Source: Kingella negevensis (lineage in GTDB: Bacteria; Pseudomonadota; Gammaproteobacteria; Burkholderiales; Neisseriaceae). Taken from it: a DNA stretch of 64,000 nucleotides. Position numbers and translations under genes: made by a program. The notes below the pieces were generated by a model. That model did not search any database. It was not told the DNA's origin and saw only the letters and a program-made list of their open reading frames with translations. The stretch's first letter is position 1; the number at the start of each line of letters is the position of its first letter. Shown here in pieces: positions 9,054 to 16,730 of this stretch. Location of the stretch: the NCBI RefSeq assembly GCF_030177895.1, contig NZ_CP123448.1, forward strand, positions 2,078,108 through 2,142,107, read 5' to 3'.

Positions 9054-9869
9054 TCATAACTGCGTTTCGTATTGCAAAAACCGCTCAATATTTTCGGGCG
9101 ACACTTTCCGCGCGAACCAAAAATCTTGTCGTTGCGCTGCCCACAAATCGTCTAGCGTGAGTGCATCTGGGTGGTTGGCGTTTTCGGCGAAACGGATAAA
9201 GCGGTGGTTGTTGTTGATGTGGTTCAGGCTGCCTGAATTTTGGGCGACAATGTGTTGAAAAAAGTGTTCATCTGGCACGAGTTTTTTCTCAAAAAACGCG
9301 GTGGGGTCTCCCAAACTTTCGTTGAACAGGATTTGCAAGGCAGCGCGGTTGGCGGAAAACCATTGGCTGCCTGAAAGGCAGGTTTCGCTGCTGGGAATGA
9401 GTTTGTCGGCGATTTTCAGGCTGCGTGTGAGGATTTTGCCGATGAGTTTGCGTTGCCATTTGGTGTCGGCGTGTGGGGCGTTGAAACGGGTGCGATAGCG
9501 CAGGTGCGGAGCGTTTTCGCTGTGCAGCCAAACGGTATTTTCAGGCTGCGTTTGGCAGATTTTGGCGAGTTGTTCGGGCGTTTTTAGGGGGACGCAATCG
9601 CCGCTCATCAAATGAAAATGGCGGTTGTTTTTGTTGGCTAACGCAGCCTGAATGAGTACCAATGTGGCTTCTATCATGGAAAAGCCGCCCCAGTTCACGT
9701 CTATGCGGTTGCGGACGATGTGGATATTGGGTTGGTTTTTTAGGCTGTCTAGCTTGATTAACGGGGCTTTGGCGTCGTAGTGAATATAGTATTGCGCGGT
9801 GGGGTGGCGTTGCGCGAGTGTGAGAATGTGGGTGGGGGCGCGGTGGCAGAGAATGAGATAGGCGTTCAT
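9054..9869 (-). CDS. GT14 core-2/I-branching-type N-acetylglucosaminyltransferase
   Basis: From ATG at 9867-9869 the protein is 271 residues, opening MNAYLILCHRAPTHILTLAQ. Bacterial members of family GT14 share this start, the HYDAKAPL segment near residue 32, and the HLMSGDCVPLKTPEQL segment near 85-100 (SGxxxPL). SGSQWFSANRAAL near 165 matches the family W(F/W)xL region. It should be a soluble or peripheral beta-linked sugar transferase, metal-independent like other GT14 enzymes, and is the most upstream gene of the glycan run. The longer reading from 9926 was rejected because it enters an uptake word and lacks family similarity. Linkage and donor are unknown. Confidence 0.85.
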   Translation of the reverse strand: MNAYLILCHRAPTHILTLAQRHPTAQYYIHYDAKAPLIKLDSLKNQPNIHIVRNRIDVNWGGFSMIEATLVLIQAALANKNNRHFHLMSGDCVPLKTPEQLAKICQTQPENTVWLHSENAPHLRYRTRFNAPHADTKWQRKLIGKILTRSLKIADKLIPSSETCLSGSQWFSANRAALQILFNESLGDPTAFFEKKLVPDEHFFQHIVAQNSGSLNHINNNHRFIRFAENANHPDALTLDDLWAAQRQDFWFARKVSPENIERFLQYETQL

Positions 9870-9915
9870 GGTAGGGTTTTCGTGGGAATAATTTTCAGGC
9901 TGCGAACAGATATTT

Positions 9916-9994
9916 GGTAGGGGCAAGGTTTAGCCTTGTCCTTTTTTGTGTTTCAGAAAGTTAAATGTGGACAAGGATAAACCTTGTCCCTATC
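9916..9994. repeat. Paired GGTAGGGGCAAGG-type palindromic modules
   Basis: GGTAGGGGCAAGGTTTAGCC at 9916-9935 is mirrored by the inverted copy ending CCTTGTCCCTATC at 9994. Each half contains an AAGG...CCTT stem. Related halves occur at both ends of the element at 41231-41444. Confidence 0.6.
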
Positions 9995-10013
9995 AAACAA
10001 CATTTTGCGTTTT

Positions 10014-13000
10014 TCAGGCTGCATCTGCCATTTGCAAGGCTTCTTGAATATCCACAGCCACAATCCGCGAAACGCCTTTTTCTTGCATGGTTACGCCCAC
10101 CAGTTGCTCTGCCATTTCCATGGTTAAGCGGTTGTGCGAGATATACAAAAATTGCGTTTGTGCAGACATTTCTTTAACCAAGTTGCAGAAACGACTGGTA
10201 TTCGCATCGTCCAGCGGCGCGTCCACTTCGTCCAACAAACAGAATGGCGCAGGGTTCAAGCTAAACAGGGCAAACACCAAGCTCATGGCGGTTAAGGCTT
10301 TTTCGCCGCCGCTAAGCAAGTGAATGGTGGAATTGCGTTTACCAGGCGGACGCGCCTGAATCGACACGCCAGCCGTCAGCAAATCATCGCCAATCATTTG
10401 CAACTGTGCTTCGCCGCCGCCAAACAGCGTGGGGAAATACGCTTGCATTTTGTCGTTTACCGCGTCAAAAGTTTCTTTGAAACGCACTTTCGTTTCGCCG
10501 TCAATTTGCGCAATCGCTTCTTCCAGCAAGGCAATCGCGGCTAACACGTCTTCGCTTTGTGTGCGGTAATAATTGTCCCGTTCACGCGCTTCTGCCAATT
10601 CTTGCAACGCGGCAAGATTGACCGCACCTAAATCCAAAATATTTTGCTGCAACTGCGCGATGTGCTGTGCCAATTCTTTCAGGCTGCGTTCAGTTTCAGG
10701 CGTGAACGCGTCCAAATCTGCGCCGCGTTCTAATAAATTTTCGTGGAAACGCTGAGCGTTGAGCAAGGCTTGTTGTTGCTGCAACAGCGCGGTTTGCACG
10801 GCAGCCTGAAACTGCGGCAACTGCGCGTTGGCTTGCTGCATGGTTTCGTAAACGGTTTGACCTTGCGCTTGTGTGGCGGCAAGTTGCGCTTGTGCGGCTA
10901 AAACGCGCTCGTTCAGTTCTTCGGCTTGCGCTTGAATGTCTGCCAACTGGGTTGCCAAAAGCTGCGCTTGTTCATCATTTTCGGCAAGCAGCGCGGCTTC
11001 TTCCATGCGTAAACGCCAGTTTTCTTGCTGCTGAACCAGCGTGGCAGCCTGAACGCTTAGATTTTCTATGCGTTGCTGCCATTTGTTCAGGGCGAGTTCT
11101 GCCGTGCCGTGTTGGAGATTGGCTTCCAGCAACGCCAGTCGCGCCTGTTTTAACGCAGTTTGCTGGCTTTGGCGACTGCTTGACAATTCGCGGTTTTGCA
11201 CGTCCAATTCAGCAACGGCTTGCGTGAGCGTGTCTATATCGGCAGATAGGGTGTCTTGCTGCTGGGTGTAAATTTCGCTTTCTTCGGCGATTTTGGCGCG
11301 TTCTTGGGCGATGTGTTCGCGGCGAATTTGCCCTTGGTTGGTGCGCGTGATGAGTTCGTTGGCGCGGTTTTGCACGGTTTGCAGGGTGTTGGTAAGCTGG
11401 CGATGTTGAGCTTGAGCGTTGCTGTGTTGTTGCTCGGCTTGGGCGAGTTGTTCGCGCAGGGTGGTGCGTTGGGTTTGCGCTTGGGTTAGCTGCGGCTCTA
11501 GGGTTTCCAGTTGCGCCAATAGGCTGTCGTGCTGAGCTTTTTGCTGCACGAGTTGTTCGGCATTGTCGGCGTTAAACAGGATTGCGCCTGTTTTATCAAT
11601 GCGATGTCCTTCGGGTGTGAGCCATTGTTGGTGGGCTTGCAAATCGTGTTGATGGGTAAGCGCGTGGGCTAAATTGGGCGAACAAAGTACGCCGTCTAAC
11701 CAATATTGCAACGCAGCCTGAAAAGGTTTGTCGCATTGAATTTGGTTGATTAGGGCTTGTGCTGGCTGTGTTTTTTTGTTCAGGCTGCCTGAAAATTGTA
11801 TCCATGCGGCTGCGCTTTGGGGCAGGTTTTCAGGCTGCAACTCGGTGTTTTCAGGCAGCAAACGGGCGTGTAATCGCTCGGCTAAAATCACGCTGAGCGC
11901 GTGTTGCCATGCTTCGGGGGCGTGAATGTGCTGCCACACGGCTGGGGTGTCGGCATAAGGGGTTTTCGCCCATGTGTCTTGCGTGGTTTGACTGCGTAGC
12001 AGTTGGGCAAGTGCTTGCTGCTGGGCTTGGGCGGTGATGTGTTGTTGGTGCAGGGTTTGGTAAGCGGCTTCAGCGGCTTGTAATTCGATTTTCAGGCTGC
12101 GAAGTTGGGCTTCTTGGGTTTGTAATTGGGTTTCTGATGTTTCGTATTGTTGTTGGTGCAACTCGGTTTGTTCGCGCACGGTGGCTAACTCGGTGTCTTC
12201 GGGTAGGTTGAGTGCGGTGGTTTCTTGTTGCAGTCGGTTGAGCCGCTCTTGGTGTTGTGTCAAGGCGGTTTGGGTGTATTGCAGTTGTTGTTGTTTCAAG
12301 GCAAGTTCGCGCTTCATTTGGTTGAGGCGTTCTTGCTGGCTGCGGTAGGCGTTTTCTTGGGTTTGCTCTTGGGTTTCCAGTTCGGGCAAACGCTGCTCGT
12401 GTTCGGCGACGATTTGGGCGAGAGTTTCCAATTCAGTTTGTTTGGCTTGGCTTTGTGCAACAAGGGTTTCACGCTCGGCAATGATTGCGGCGTGTTGGGT
12501 GTGCAGCGCGGCGATTTGGGCTTGAGCGGCGGTGCGCTCGCGCTCGGTGCGTTGCTGCTGGGTTTGGTGGGCGCGTTGTTGCTCTTCGGTGCGAGCGAGT
12601 TGCTCGCGCACTTGACTGTATTGGGCGTTGAGCTGGGCAAGCTGTTCTTGTTGGGCTTGCTCGGTTTGGCGCAGGGCTTGGATTTGTTGGTTGAGTTGTT
12701 CGGTTTGTGCGCTGGTGTTTTGTTGCTTGGTTTGGGCGATTTGGTGTTGTTCGGCGGCTTTGTCGGCTTCGGCGAGGGCGTTTTGCCATTGGGCGTAGTC
12801 AAGTTGGTTTTGTTGCGCGGCAAGCTGGGCTTTCAGGCTGCGATATTGCTCGGCGGTGGCGGCTTGGGCGTTGAGTTTTTCCACTTGACGCGTGAGTTCG
12901 TTTTGCAAGTCGTGCAGGCGTTGCAGGTGTTCGCGCGTGTCTTTTAGACGCAATTCGGTTTCGCGGCGGCGTTCTTTGTATTTGGATACGCCTGCGGCTT

Positions 13001-13496
13001 CTTCGATGTAGGCGCGGAGGTCTTCGGGGCGTGCTTCGATAATGCGCGAAATCATGCCTTGTTCGATTACGGCGTAACCGCGCGCGCCTACGCCTGTGCC
13101 GAGGAAGAGGTCGGTGATGTCGCGGCGGCGGACGGGTTGTCCGTTGATGTAGTAGCTGGAATCGCCTTGGCGTGTGAGTTGGCGTTTGATGGAGACTTCG
13201 GCGTATTGCCCCCATGCGCCTTGTAGGGTGTGGTCGCTGTTGTCAAACACGAGTTCTACGGACGCGCGTGGGGCGGGGCGGCGTGTGGCTGCGCCGTTGA
13301 AAATCACGTCTTGCATGGATTCGCCGCGCAGTTGTTTGGCGGACGCTTCGCCCAGCACCCAGCGCACGGCGTCTATCACGTTGGATTTGCCGCAGCCGTT
13401 TGGTCCTATCACGGCGACAAGTTGGCTGGGAACGTGGATGGTGGTGGGGTCGGTGAAGGATTTGAATCCTGCAAGTTTGATTTGGGTGAGACGCAT
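10014..13496 (-). CDS. smc: Chromosome segregation ATPase SMC
   Basis: This 1160-residue protein is full length for bacterial SMC. Domain order is an N-terminal ATPase half with Walker A GPNGCGKSN (31-39), a long Gln/Ala/Glu-rich coiled coil (about 165-490), a hinge (about 490-640), a second coiled coil, and a C-terminal ATPase half with the signature LLSGGEKALTAMSL and Walker B FCLLDEVDAPLDD. It forms the core of the condensin-like SMC-ScpAB complex on the nucleoid; scpA and scpB are not in the window. The gene stands alone between palindromic repeats. The coiled coil is exceptionally Gln-rich and several uptake words lie in it, for example those giving AFQAAL-type and LRSLK-type peptides. 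Confidence 0.97.
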   Translation of the reverse strand: MRLTQIKLAGFKSFTDPTTIHVPSQLVAVIGPNGCGKSNVIDAVRWVLGEASAKQLRGESMQDVIFNGAATRRPAPRASVELVFDNSDHTLQGAWGQYAEVSIKRQLTRQGDSSYYINGQPVRRRDITDLFLGTGVGARGYAVIEQGMISRIIEARPEDLRAYIEEAAGVSKYKERRRETELRLKDTREHLQRLHDLQNELTRQVEKLNAQAATAEQYRSLKAQLAAQQNQLDYAQWQNALAEADKAAEQHQIAQTKQQNTSAQTEQLNQQIQALRQTEQAQQEQLAQLNAQYSQVREQLARTEEQQRAHQTQQQRTERERTAAQAQIAALHTQHAAIIAERETLVAQSQAKQTELETLAQIVAEHEQRLPELETQEQTQENAYRSQQERLNQMKRELALKQQQLQYTQTALTQHQERLNRLQQETTALNLPEDTELATVREQTELHQQQYETSETQLQTQEAQLRSLKIELQAAEAAYQTLHQQHITAQAQQQALAQLLRSQTTQDTWAKTPYADTPAVWQHIHAPEAWQHALSVILAERLHARLLPENTELQPENLPQSAAAWIQFSGSLNKKTQPAQALINQIQCDKPFQAALQYWLDGVLCSPNLAHALTHQHDLQAHQQWLTPEGHRIDKTGAILFNADNAEQLVQQKAQHDSLLAQLETLEPQLTQAQTQRTTLREQLAQAEQQHSNAQAQHRQLTNTLQTVQNRANELITRTNQGQIRREHIAQERAKIAEESEIYTQQQDTLSADIDTLTQAVAELDVQNRELSSSRQSQQTALKQARLALLEANLQHGTAELALNKWQQRIENLSVQAATLVQQQENWRLRMEEAALLAENDEQAQLLATQLADIQAQAEELNERVLAAQAQLAATQAQGQTVYETMQQANAQLPQFQAAVQTALLQQQQALLNAQRFHENLLERGADLDAFTPETERSLKELAQHIAQLQQNILDLGAVNLAALQELAEARERDNYYRTQSEDVLAAIALLEEAIAQIDGETKVRFKETFDAVNDKMQAYFPTLFGGGEAQLQMIGDDLLTAGVSIQARPPGKRNSTIHLLSGGEKALTAMSLVFALFSLNPAPFCLLDEVDAPLDDANTSRFCNLVKEMSAQTQFLYISHNRLTMEMAEQLVGVTMQEKGVSRIVAVDIQEALQMADAA

Positions 13497-13542
13497 GTTT
13501 CAGGCTACCTGAGAAGTGAATAAACAAGAGTGGAATTATAGC

Positions 13543-13580
13543 AAACGCAGCCTGAAAAATATTTTTCAGGCTGCGTTTTT
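13543..13580. terminator. Uptake-word inverted repeat acting as a terminator
   Basis: AAACGCAGCCTGAAAAAT and ATTTTTCAGGCTGCGTTT form a long perfect hairpin with a T-run on each outer side, between smc and the kinase remnant. Confidence 0.7.
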
Positions 13581-13587
13581 GTGGTTT

Positions 13588-13902
13588 TCAGGCTGCTTTT
13601 GGAAATGTGATTTCCACACGCAACCCCGTTTCAAAATTCACACTCTCTTTCAACGCGATAGAACCGCCATAGCGTTTCGCAATCGTCTCGGCGATAGACA
13701 AGCCCAAGCCTGTCCCCACTTCGCCGCTCCCCAAAATGCGGTAAAACGGATTCAACACGCGTTTGCGTTCGGATTTGGGAATGCCATTTCCATTATCTTC
13801 AATGCAAATCAAAATCTTATCGCTCAACTCTTCGGCGGACAAATCGATTTGACTACCGTTTGGTGTGTAGCGAATAGCGTTGTTGGTCAGCGTTTTAATC
13901 AG
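13588..13902 (-). pseudogene. Sensor histidine kinase remnant (ATPase domain only)
   Basis: About 104 residues remain, starting LIKTLTNNAIRYTPNGSQID and ending in a normal C-terminus. They hold the complete kinase nucleotide-binding motifs: N box NNAIRY, G1 box DNGNGIP and G2 box GTGLGLSIAETIAKRYGG. Everything N-terminal (sensor, HAMP, dimerisation/His domain) is missing: an in-frame stop (13903-13905) precedes the N box and the upstream sequence belongs to the 3' end of the neighbouring Sel1-repeat gene. A two-component kinase of the QseC/PhoQ/BaeS type has therefore been deleted down to its tail. No response-regulator gene is adjacent. An ATG at 13840-13842 could still allow an 84-residue product, but it would lack part of the fold. 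Confidence 0.8.
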
Positions 13903-14188
13903 TTAAATCTTTTGTCGGTTTATCCGCCAATTCCTGTTCTATAGTGAATTAAATTTAGATTAGTACAGCGTTGCCAACTCCCTTATGTACTAGATGTAAA
14001 CGGCGGTCGTTGTCGCCTTGTCCTAATCTAAATTTAATCCACTATAACTTGGGGATATTCTTCCGCACATCAGGCGGCATTTTGTTTTCCAACTGTGCAA
14101 TCATTTCAGACAAATGATATTTCTGTTCCATTTCCGCCTTGTCTTTCCCGTTTTGCGCAGCTTTTACTTGTGCGTTTTTCAACAAAAA
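13895..14188 (-). pseudogene. Stranded 3' end of the Sel1-repeat gene, interrupted by a Correia-like element
   Basis: Beyond the amber stop of the Sel1-repeat gene the same frame continues for 48 more plausible residues (FLLKNAQVKAAQNGKD... KNIPKL) and meets a stop formed by the end of a 103-bp inserted element. On the other side of the element coding resumes as EQELADKPTKDLTD and stops at 13895-13897. Removing the element plus one TA copy rejoins AAG-TTA-GAA-CAG in frame. The original protein would have ended about 62 residues further on. Confidence 0.75.
13940..14046. mobile_element. Correia-like miniature inverted-repeat element, copy 1
   Basis: The element is 107 bp including flanking TA duplications. 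Its ends are near-perfect inverted repeats of about 25 bp: TATAGTGAATTAAATTTAG... and ...CTAAATTTAATCCACTATA. The inner sequences (CAGCGTTGCC, GGCGGTCGTTGTCGCC, CCTTGTCC) resemble Neisseria Correia repeat enclosed elements. It carries no gene. It interrupts the 3' end of the Sel1-repeat gene. Confidence 0.85.
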
Positions 14189-14932
14189 CTACGCTGCAAT
14201 AGCGTTTTCTTTGCGGACAGGCAACTCATCGCCACGCCAATACATTTTCGCTACATCCGCAATCGCTTTCACGTATTCCTGTTCCGCCGCTTTACGATAC
14301 CAGTAAACCGCTTTTTCAGGCTGCCGCTTGTCCGTGCCCTCGTCGCGATAATACATTTCGCCCACCGCAAACTGCGCTTGTGCAATGCCGCCTTCAGCCG
14401 CCGCCAAGTAATGTTCAAACGCAATGCGCATATCGGCTGGCGTGCCTTTGCCTTGCTGGTCGTGGCACATCGCCACATTGTCTGCGCCTTCAGGGGTACG
14501 CATTTGCTCGTAAGATAACTTCATGTATTTGCAACCAATTACCGCATTCTTCGGTACATCGCGCCCCTCTAAAAATGCCAAACCCAGATTGTTTTGCGAT
14601 TTTGGGTGTCCCTGATTAGCAGATAGCGTGTACCACTTCACCGCGTTTTCCCAATCGTCTTGGTGCATGTAATAGCGTCCAACCAAAAATTGCGCCTTGC
14701 GGTCGCCTTGATGGGCGCGTTCAAATGTGCCAGCGTCGGGCTTTTTGGCGTACCACGGCACTTGGGCGTTTTCAGGCTGCGAAGTTGCCCTTGTTGATTT
14801 GCTGCTTATCGCCGTTTTCATCGTCAAAAACGCAAACGGCACAATTATCAGTGCGGCGATGATTGCACCATTGAACGGCGATTTTTTCTGTTCATACGGC
14901 GGTTTTTCAGGCAAATACATGACGTTCTCCAA
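14189..14932 (-). CDS. Sel1/TPR-repeat protein with N-terminal membrane anchor, C-terminally truncated
   Basis: This 247-residue protein has a short cytoplasmic N-terminus (MENVMYLPEKPPYEQKK), one membrane segment (about residues 22-42) and at least three Sel1-like repeats: AQFLVGRYYMHQDDWENAVKWY, AQFAVGEMYYRDEGTDKRQ with PEKAVYWYRKAAEQ, and a degenerate AKMYWRGDELPVRKENAIAA. Sel1 repeats are protein-interaction scaffolds; the partner is unknown. The reading ends at an amber codon (14189-14191) in the middle of a repeat helix, and coding potential continues past it, so the gene looks damaged by a nonsense change and by a Correia-like insertion further on. Whether a shortened protein is still made is uncertain. 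Confidence 0.75.
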   Translation of the reverse strand: MENVMYLPEKPPYEQKKSPFNGAIIAALIIVPFAFLTMKTAISSKSTRATSQPENAQVPWYAKKPDAGTFERAHQGDRKAQFLVGRYYMHQDDWENAVKWYTLSANQGHPKSQNNLGLAFLEGRDVPKNAVIGCKYMKLSYEQMRTPEGADNVAMCHDQQGKGTPADMRIAFEHYLAAAEGGIAQAQFAVGEMYYRDEGTDKRQPEKAVYWYRKAAEQEYVKAIADVAKMYWRGDELPVRKENAIAA

Positions 14933-14943
14933 AATAATATTTT

Positions 14944-14957
14944 CAGGCTGCTATAAT
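14944..14957 (+). promoter_or_regulatory. Extended -10 promoter formed by an uptake word, upstream of pseB
   Basis: TTTCAGGCTGC runs directly into TATAAT (14952-14957), so the TGC of the uptake word supplies the TGn of an extended -10 element. The predicted start point lies about 30 bases before the pseB ATG. No good -35 is needed for an extended -10 promoter and none is obvious. Confidence 0.55.
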
Positions 14958-14992
14958 AGCCGTTTTCATTTTATTCTATTGTAGAAAAAATC

Positions 14993-15991
14993 ATGTTAAG
15001 CAATTCAACTATACTGGTAACAGGCGGCACAGGCTCGTTTGGCAACACATTCGTTCCCATGACTTTGGCGAAATACAACCCTAAAAAAATCATCATCTTT
15101 TCGCGCGATGAAATGAAACAGTGGGAAATGGCAAAGAAATTTCAAGGCGATAAACGGGTGCGCTTTTTCATTGGCGACGTGCGCGACAAAGACCGCCTAT
15201 ACCGCGCTTTGGACGGCGTGGATTATGTGGTTCACGCGGCAGCAACGAAAATTGTGCCAACCGCAGAATACAATCCGTTTGAATGCGTGAAAACGAATAT
15301 TAACGGTGCGATGAATTTAATTGACGCGTGTATCGACAAAGGTGTGAAAAAAGTTGTCGCACTTTCAACGGATAAAGCCAGCAGCCCTGTGAATTTGTAT
15401 GGCGCGACTAAATTGGCTTCGGATAAATTATTTGTGGCGGGCAATGCGTATTCGGGCGAACACGGCAGCCGTTTTGCGGTGGTGCGTTATGGGAATGTCA
15501 TGGGGTCGCGTGGCTCGGTGATTCCGTTTTTCTTGAATATTCGCAATCAGGGCGTGTTGCCGATTACCGACGACCGCATGACGCGCTTTATGATTTCGTT
15601 GGAACAAGGCGTAGAATTGGTTTGGCATGCGTTTGATGATATGGTTGGCGGCGAAATTTATGTGAAGAAAATTCCGTCTATGAAAGTGAGCGATTTGGCA
15701 ACGGCAATCGCGCCTGAATGCAAGCTGGAAATCATCGGCATTCGCCCTGGCGAAAAATTGCACGAACAAATGATTAGCGCGGAAGATTCATTCCACACTT
15801 ATGAATACGCGGAACATTTTAAAATTTTGCCAGCGATTAACGGTTGGGACGAAACGCCCGAACGCATTAAGGACGGCAAGAAAGTGCCAGAAGGTTTTGT
15901 GTATGCCAGCGACAATAATCCTGAATGGATGAGCGTAGAAGCGTTGCAAGCGTGGGTGGCGGCGAACCAACACAAAATTGGCAATATTTAA
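14993..15991 (+). CDS. pseB: UDP-GlcNAc 4,6-dehydratase (inverting), PseB-like
   Basis: This 332-residue SDR enzyme should convert UDP-GlcNAc to a UDP-4-keto-6-deoxy sugar with C5 inversion, the first step toward pseudaminic acid or related bacillosamine-type sugars. It has TGGTGSFGNTF (residues 10-20), the acidic dehydratase pocket segment VVHAAATKIVPTAEYNP, and the catalytic region STDKASSPVNLYGATK with the lysine/tyrosine pair. Length matches PseB/FlaA1 (about 330) and not the 600-residue membrane-bound retaining dehydratases. PseC and later enzymes are absent here, so the pathway must be completed elsewhere, or the product feeds the glycan locus at 3-10 kb. CapE-type enzymes are a close alternative. 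Confidence 0.85.
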   Translation: MLSNSTILVTGGTGSFGNTFVPMTLAKYNPKKIIIFSRDEMKQWEMAKKFQGDKRVRFFIGDVRDKDRLYRALDGVDYVVHAAATKIVPTAEYNPFECVKTNINGAMNLIDACIDKGVKKVVALSTDKASSPVNLYGATKLASDKLFVAGNAYSGEHGSRFAVVRYGNVMGSRGSVIPFFLNIRNQGVLPITDDRMTRFMISLEQGVELVWHAFDDMVGGEIYVKKIPSMKVSDLATAIAPECKLEIIGIRPGEKLHEQMISAEDSFHTYEYAEHFKILPAINGWDETPERIKDGKKVPEGFVYASDNNPEWMSVEALQAWVAANQHKIGNI

Positions 15992-16029
15992 ACTTTCAGG
16001 CTGCCTGAAAACACAGAAAGGAAAACAAA

Positions 16030-16647
16030 ATGATGAAATTATTTTATTTACAAGGCGCATGTCCATTAGTGCCACACACCGCATTACATTGGGCAAAAGC
16101 GGAATTTGAGCCAGTTCACGTGGAACGTGGCGAACAGAAAACCCCTGAGTTTTTGGCGTTGAATCCGCAAGGCAAAGTACCTTTGTTGATTGACGGCGAT
16201 TTCAAACTGGCGCAAAACGTAGCGATTTTGGAATACTTGAACGAGAAATTCCCGCAAGCGAATATTTTCGGTAGTGGTAACGCACAGCAAAAAGCGTTGA
16301 CACGACAATGGTTGGCGTTGGCAAACAGTGATTTGCATAGCGGCGCGATTAGTAAAACGTTTGCGGCGTTGGGCGTGGAAAACGAGCAAGCAAAACAAGT
16401 CTTGCGTGAAATGGGCATTGCGGCGATGAAAGCGATTTACGCGCAAGCCGATGAAGTATTGGCACATCAGCCGTATTTGACGGGCAATGAAATTACGATT
16501 GCCGATGTGTATTTTTACGTTACGCAATTATGGTTGCCACGTTTGGATGTGAAATTTGATAAGTTTAAAAATTTGGCGGCGCATTTTGAGCGTGTGCAAA
16601 ATAACGCAGGTGTGCAAGCCGCGTTAAAAGACCAAGGTTTGATTTAA
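16030..16647 (+). CDS. Glutathione S-transferase
   Basis: The 205-residue protein has an N-terminal thioredoxin-like domain (MMKLFYLQGACPLVPHTALHWA, then NPQGKVPLL with the cis-proline and a following QNVAILEYLNEKFP glutathione-binding segment at about 67-80) and an all-helical C-terminal domain with TGNEITIADVYFYVTQLW (N-capping box). It should conjugate or reduce electrophiles with glutathione in the cytoplasm. The ACPLVPH segment places a cysteine near the active site, as in beta-class bacterial enzymes. AAAGGAAAAC precedes tandem ATG codons; the first is used here. Confidence 0.92.
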   Translation: MMKLFYLQGACPLVPHTALHWAKAEFEPVHVERGEQKTPEFLALNPQGKVPLLIDGDFKLAQNVAILEYLNEKFPQANIFGSGNAQQKALTRQWLALANSDLHSGAISKTFAALGVENEQAKQVLREMGIAAMKAIYAQADEVLAHQPYLTGNEITIADVYFYVTQLWLPRLDVKFDKFKNLAAHFERVQNNAGVQAALKDQGLI

Positions 16648-16654
16648 TTTTTAG

Positions 16655-16686
16655 AACGCAGCCTGAAAAGGTTTTCAGGCTGCGTT
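16655..16686. terminator. Uptake-word inverted repeat terminator after the GST gene
   Basis: AACGCAGCCTGAAAAG and GTTTTCAGGCTGCGTT pair with almost no loop and end in a T-run, 8 bases after the stop codon. Confidence 0.75.
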
Positions 16687-16730
16687 TGTATTAAAATGCA
16701 GCCTGAAATTGAATAACAGATTGATTACTT

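Noticed and set aside
12225-12947. 240-codon frame antisense to the smc coiled coil
   Set aside because: The Leu/Gly-rich repeat is the complement of Gln/Ala codons in smc; no independent start signal.
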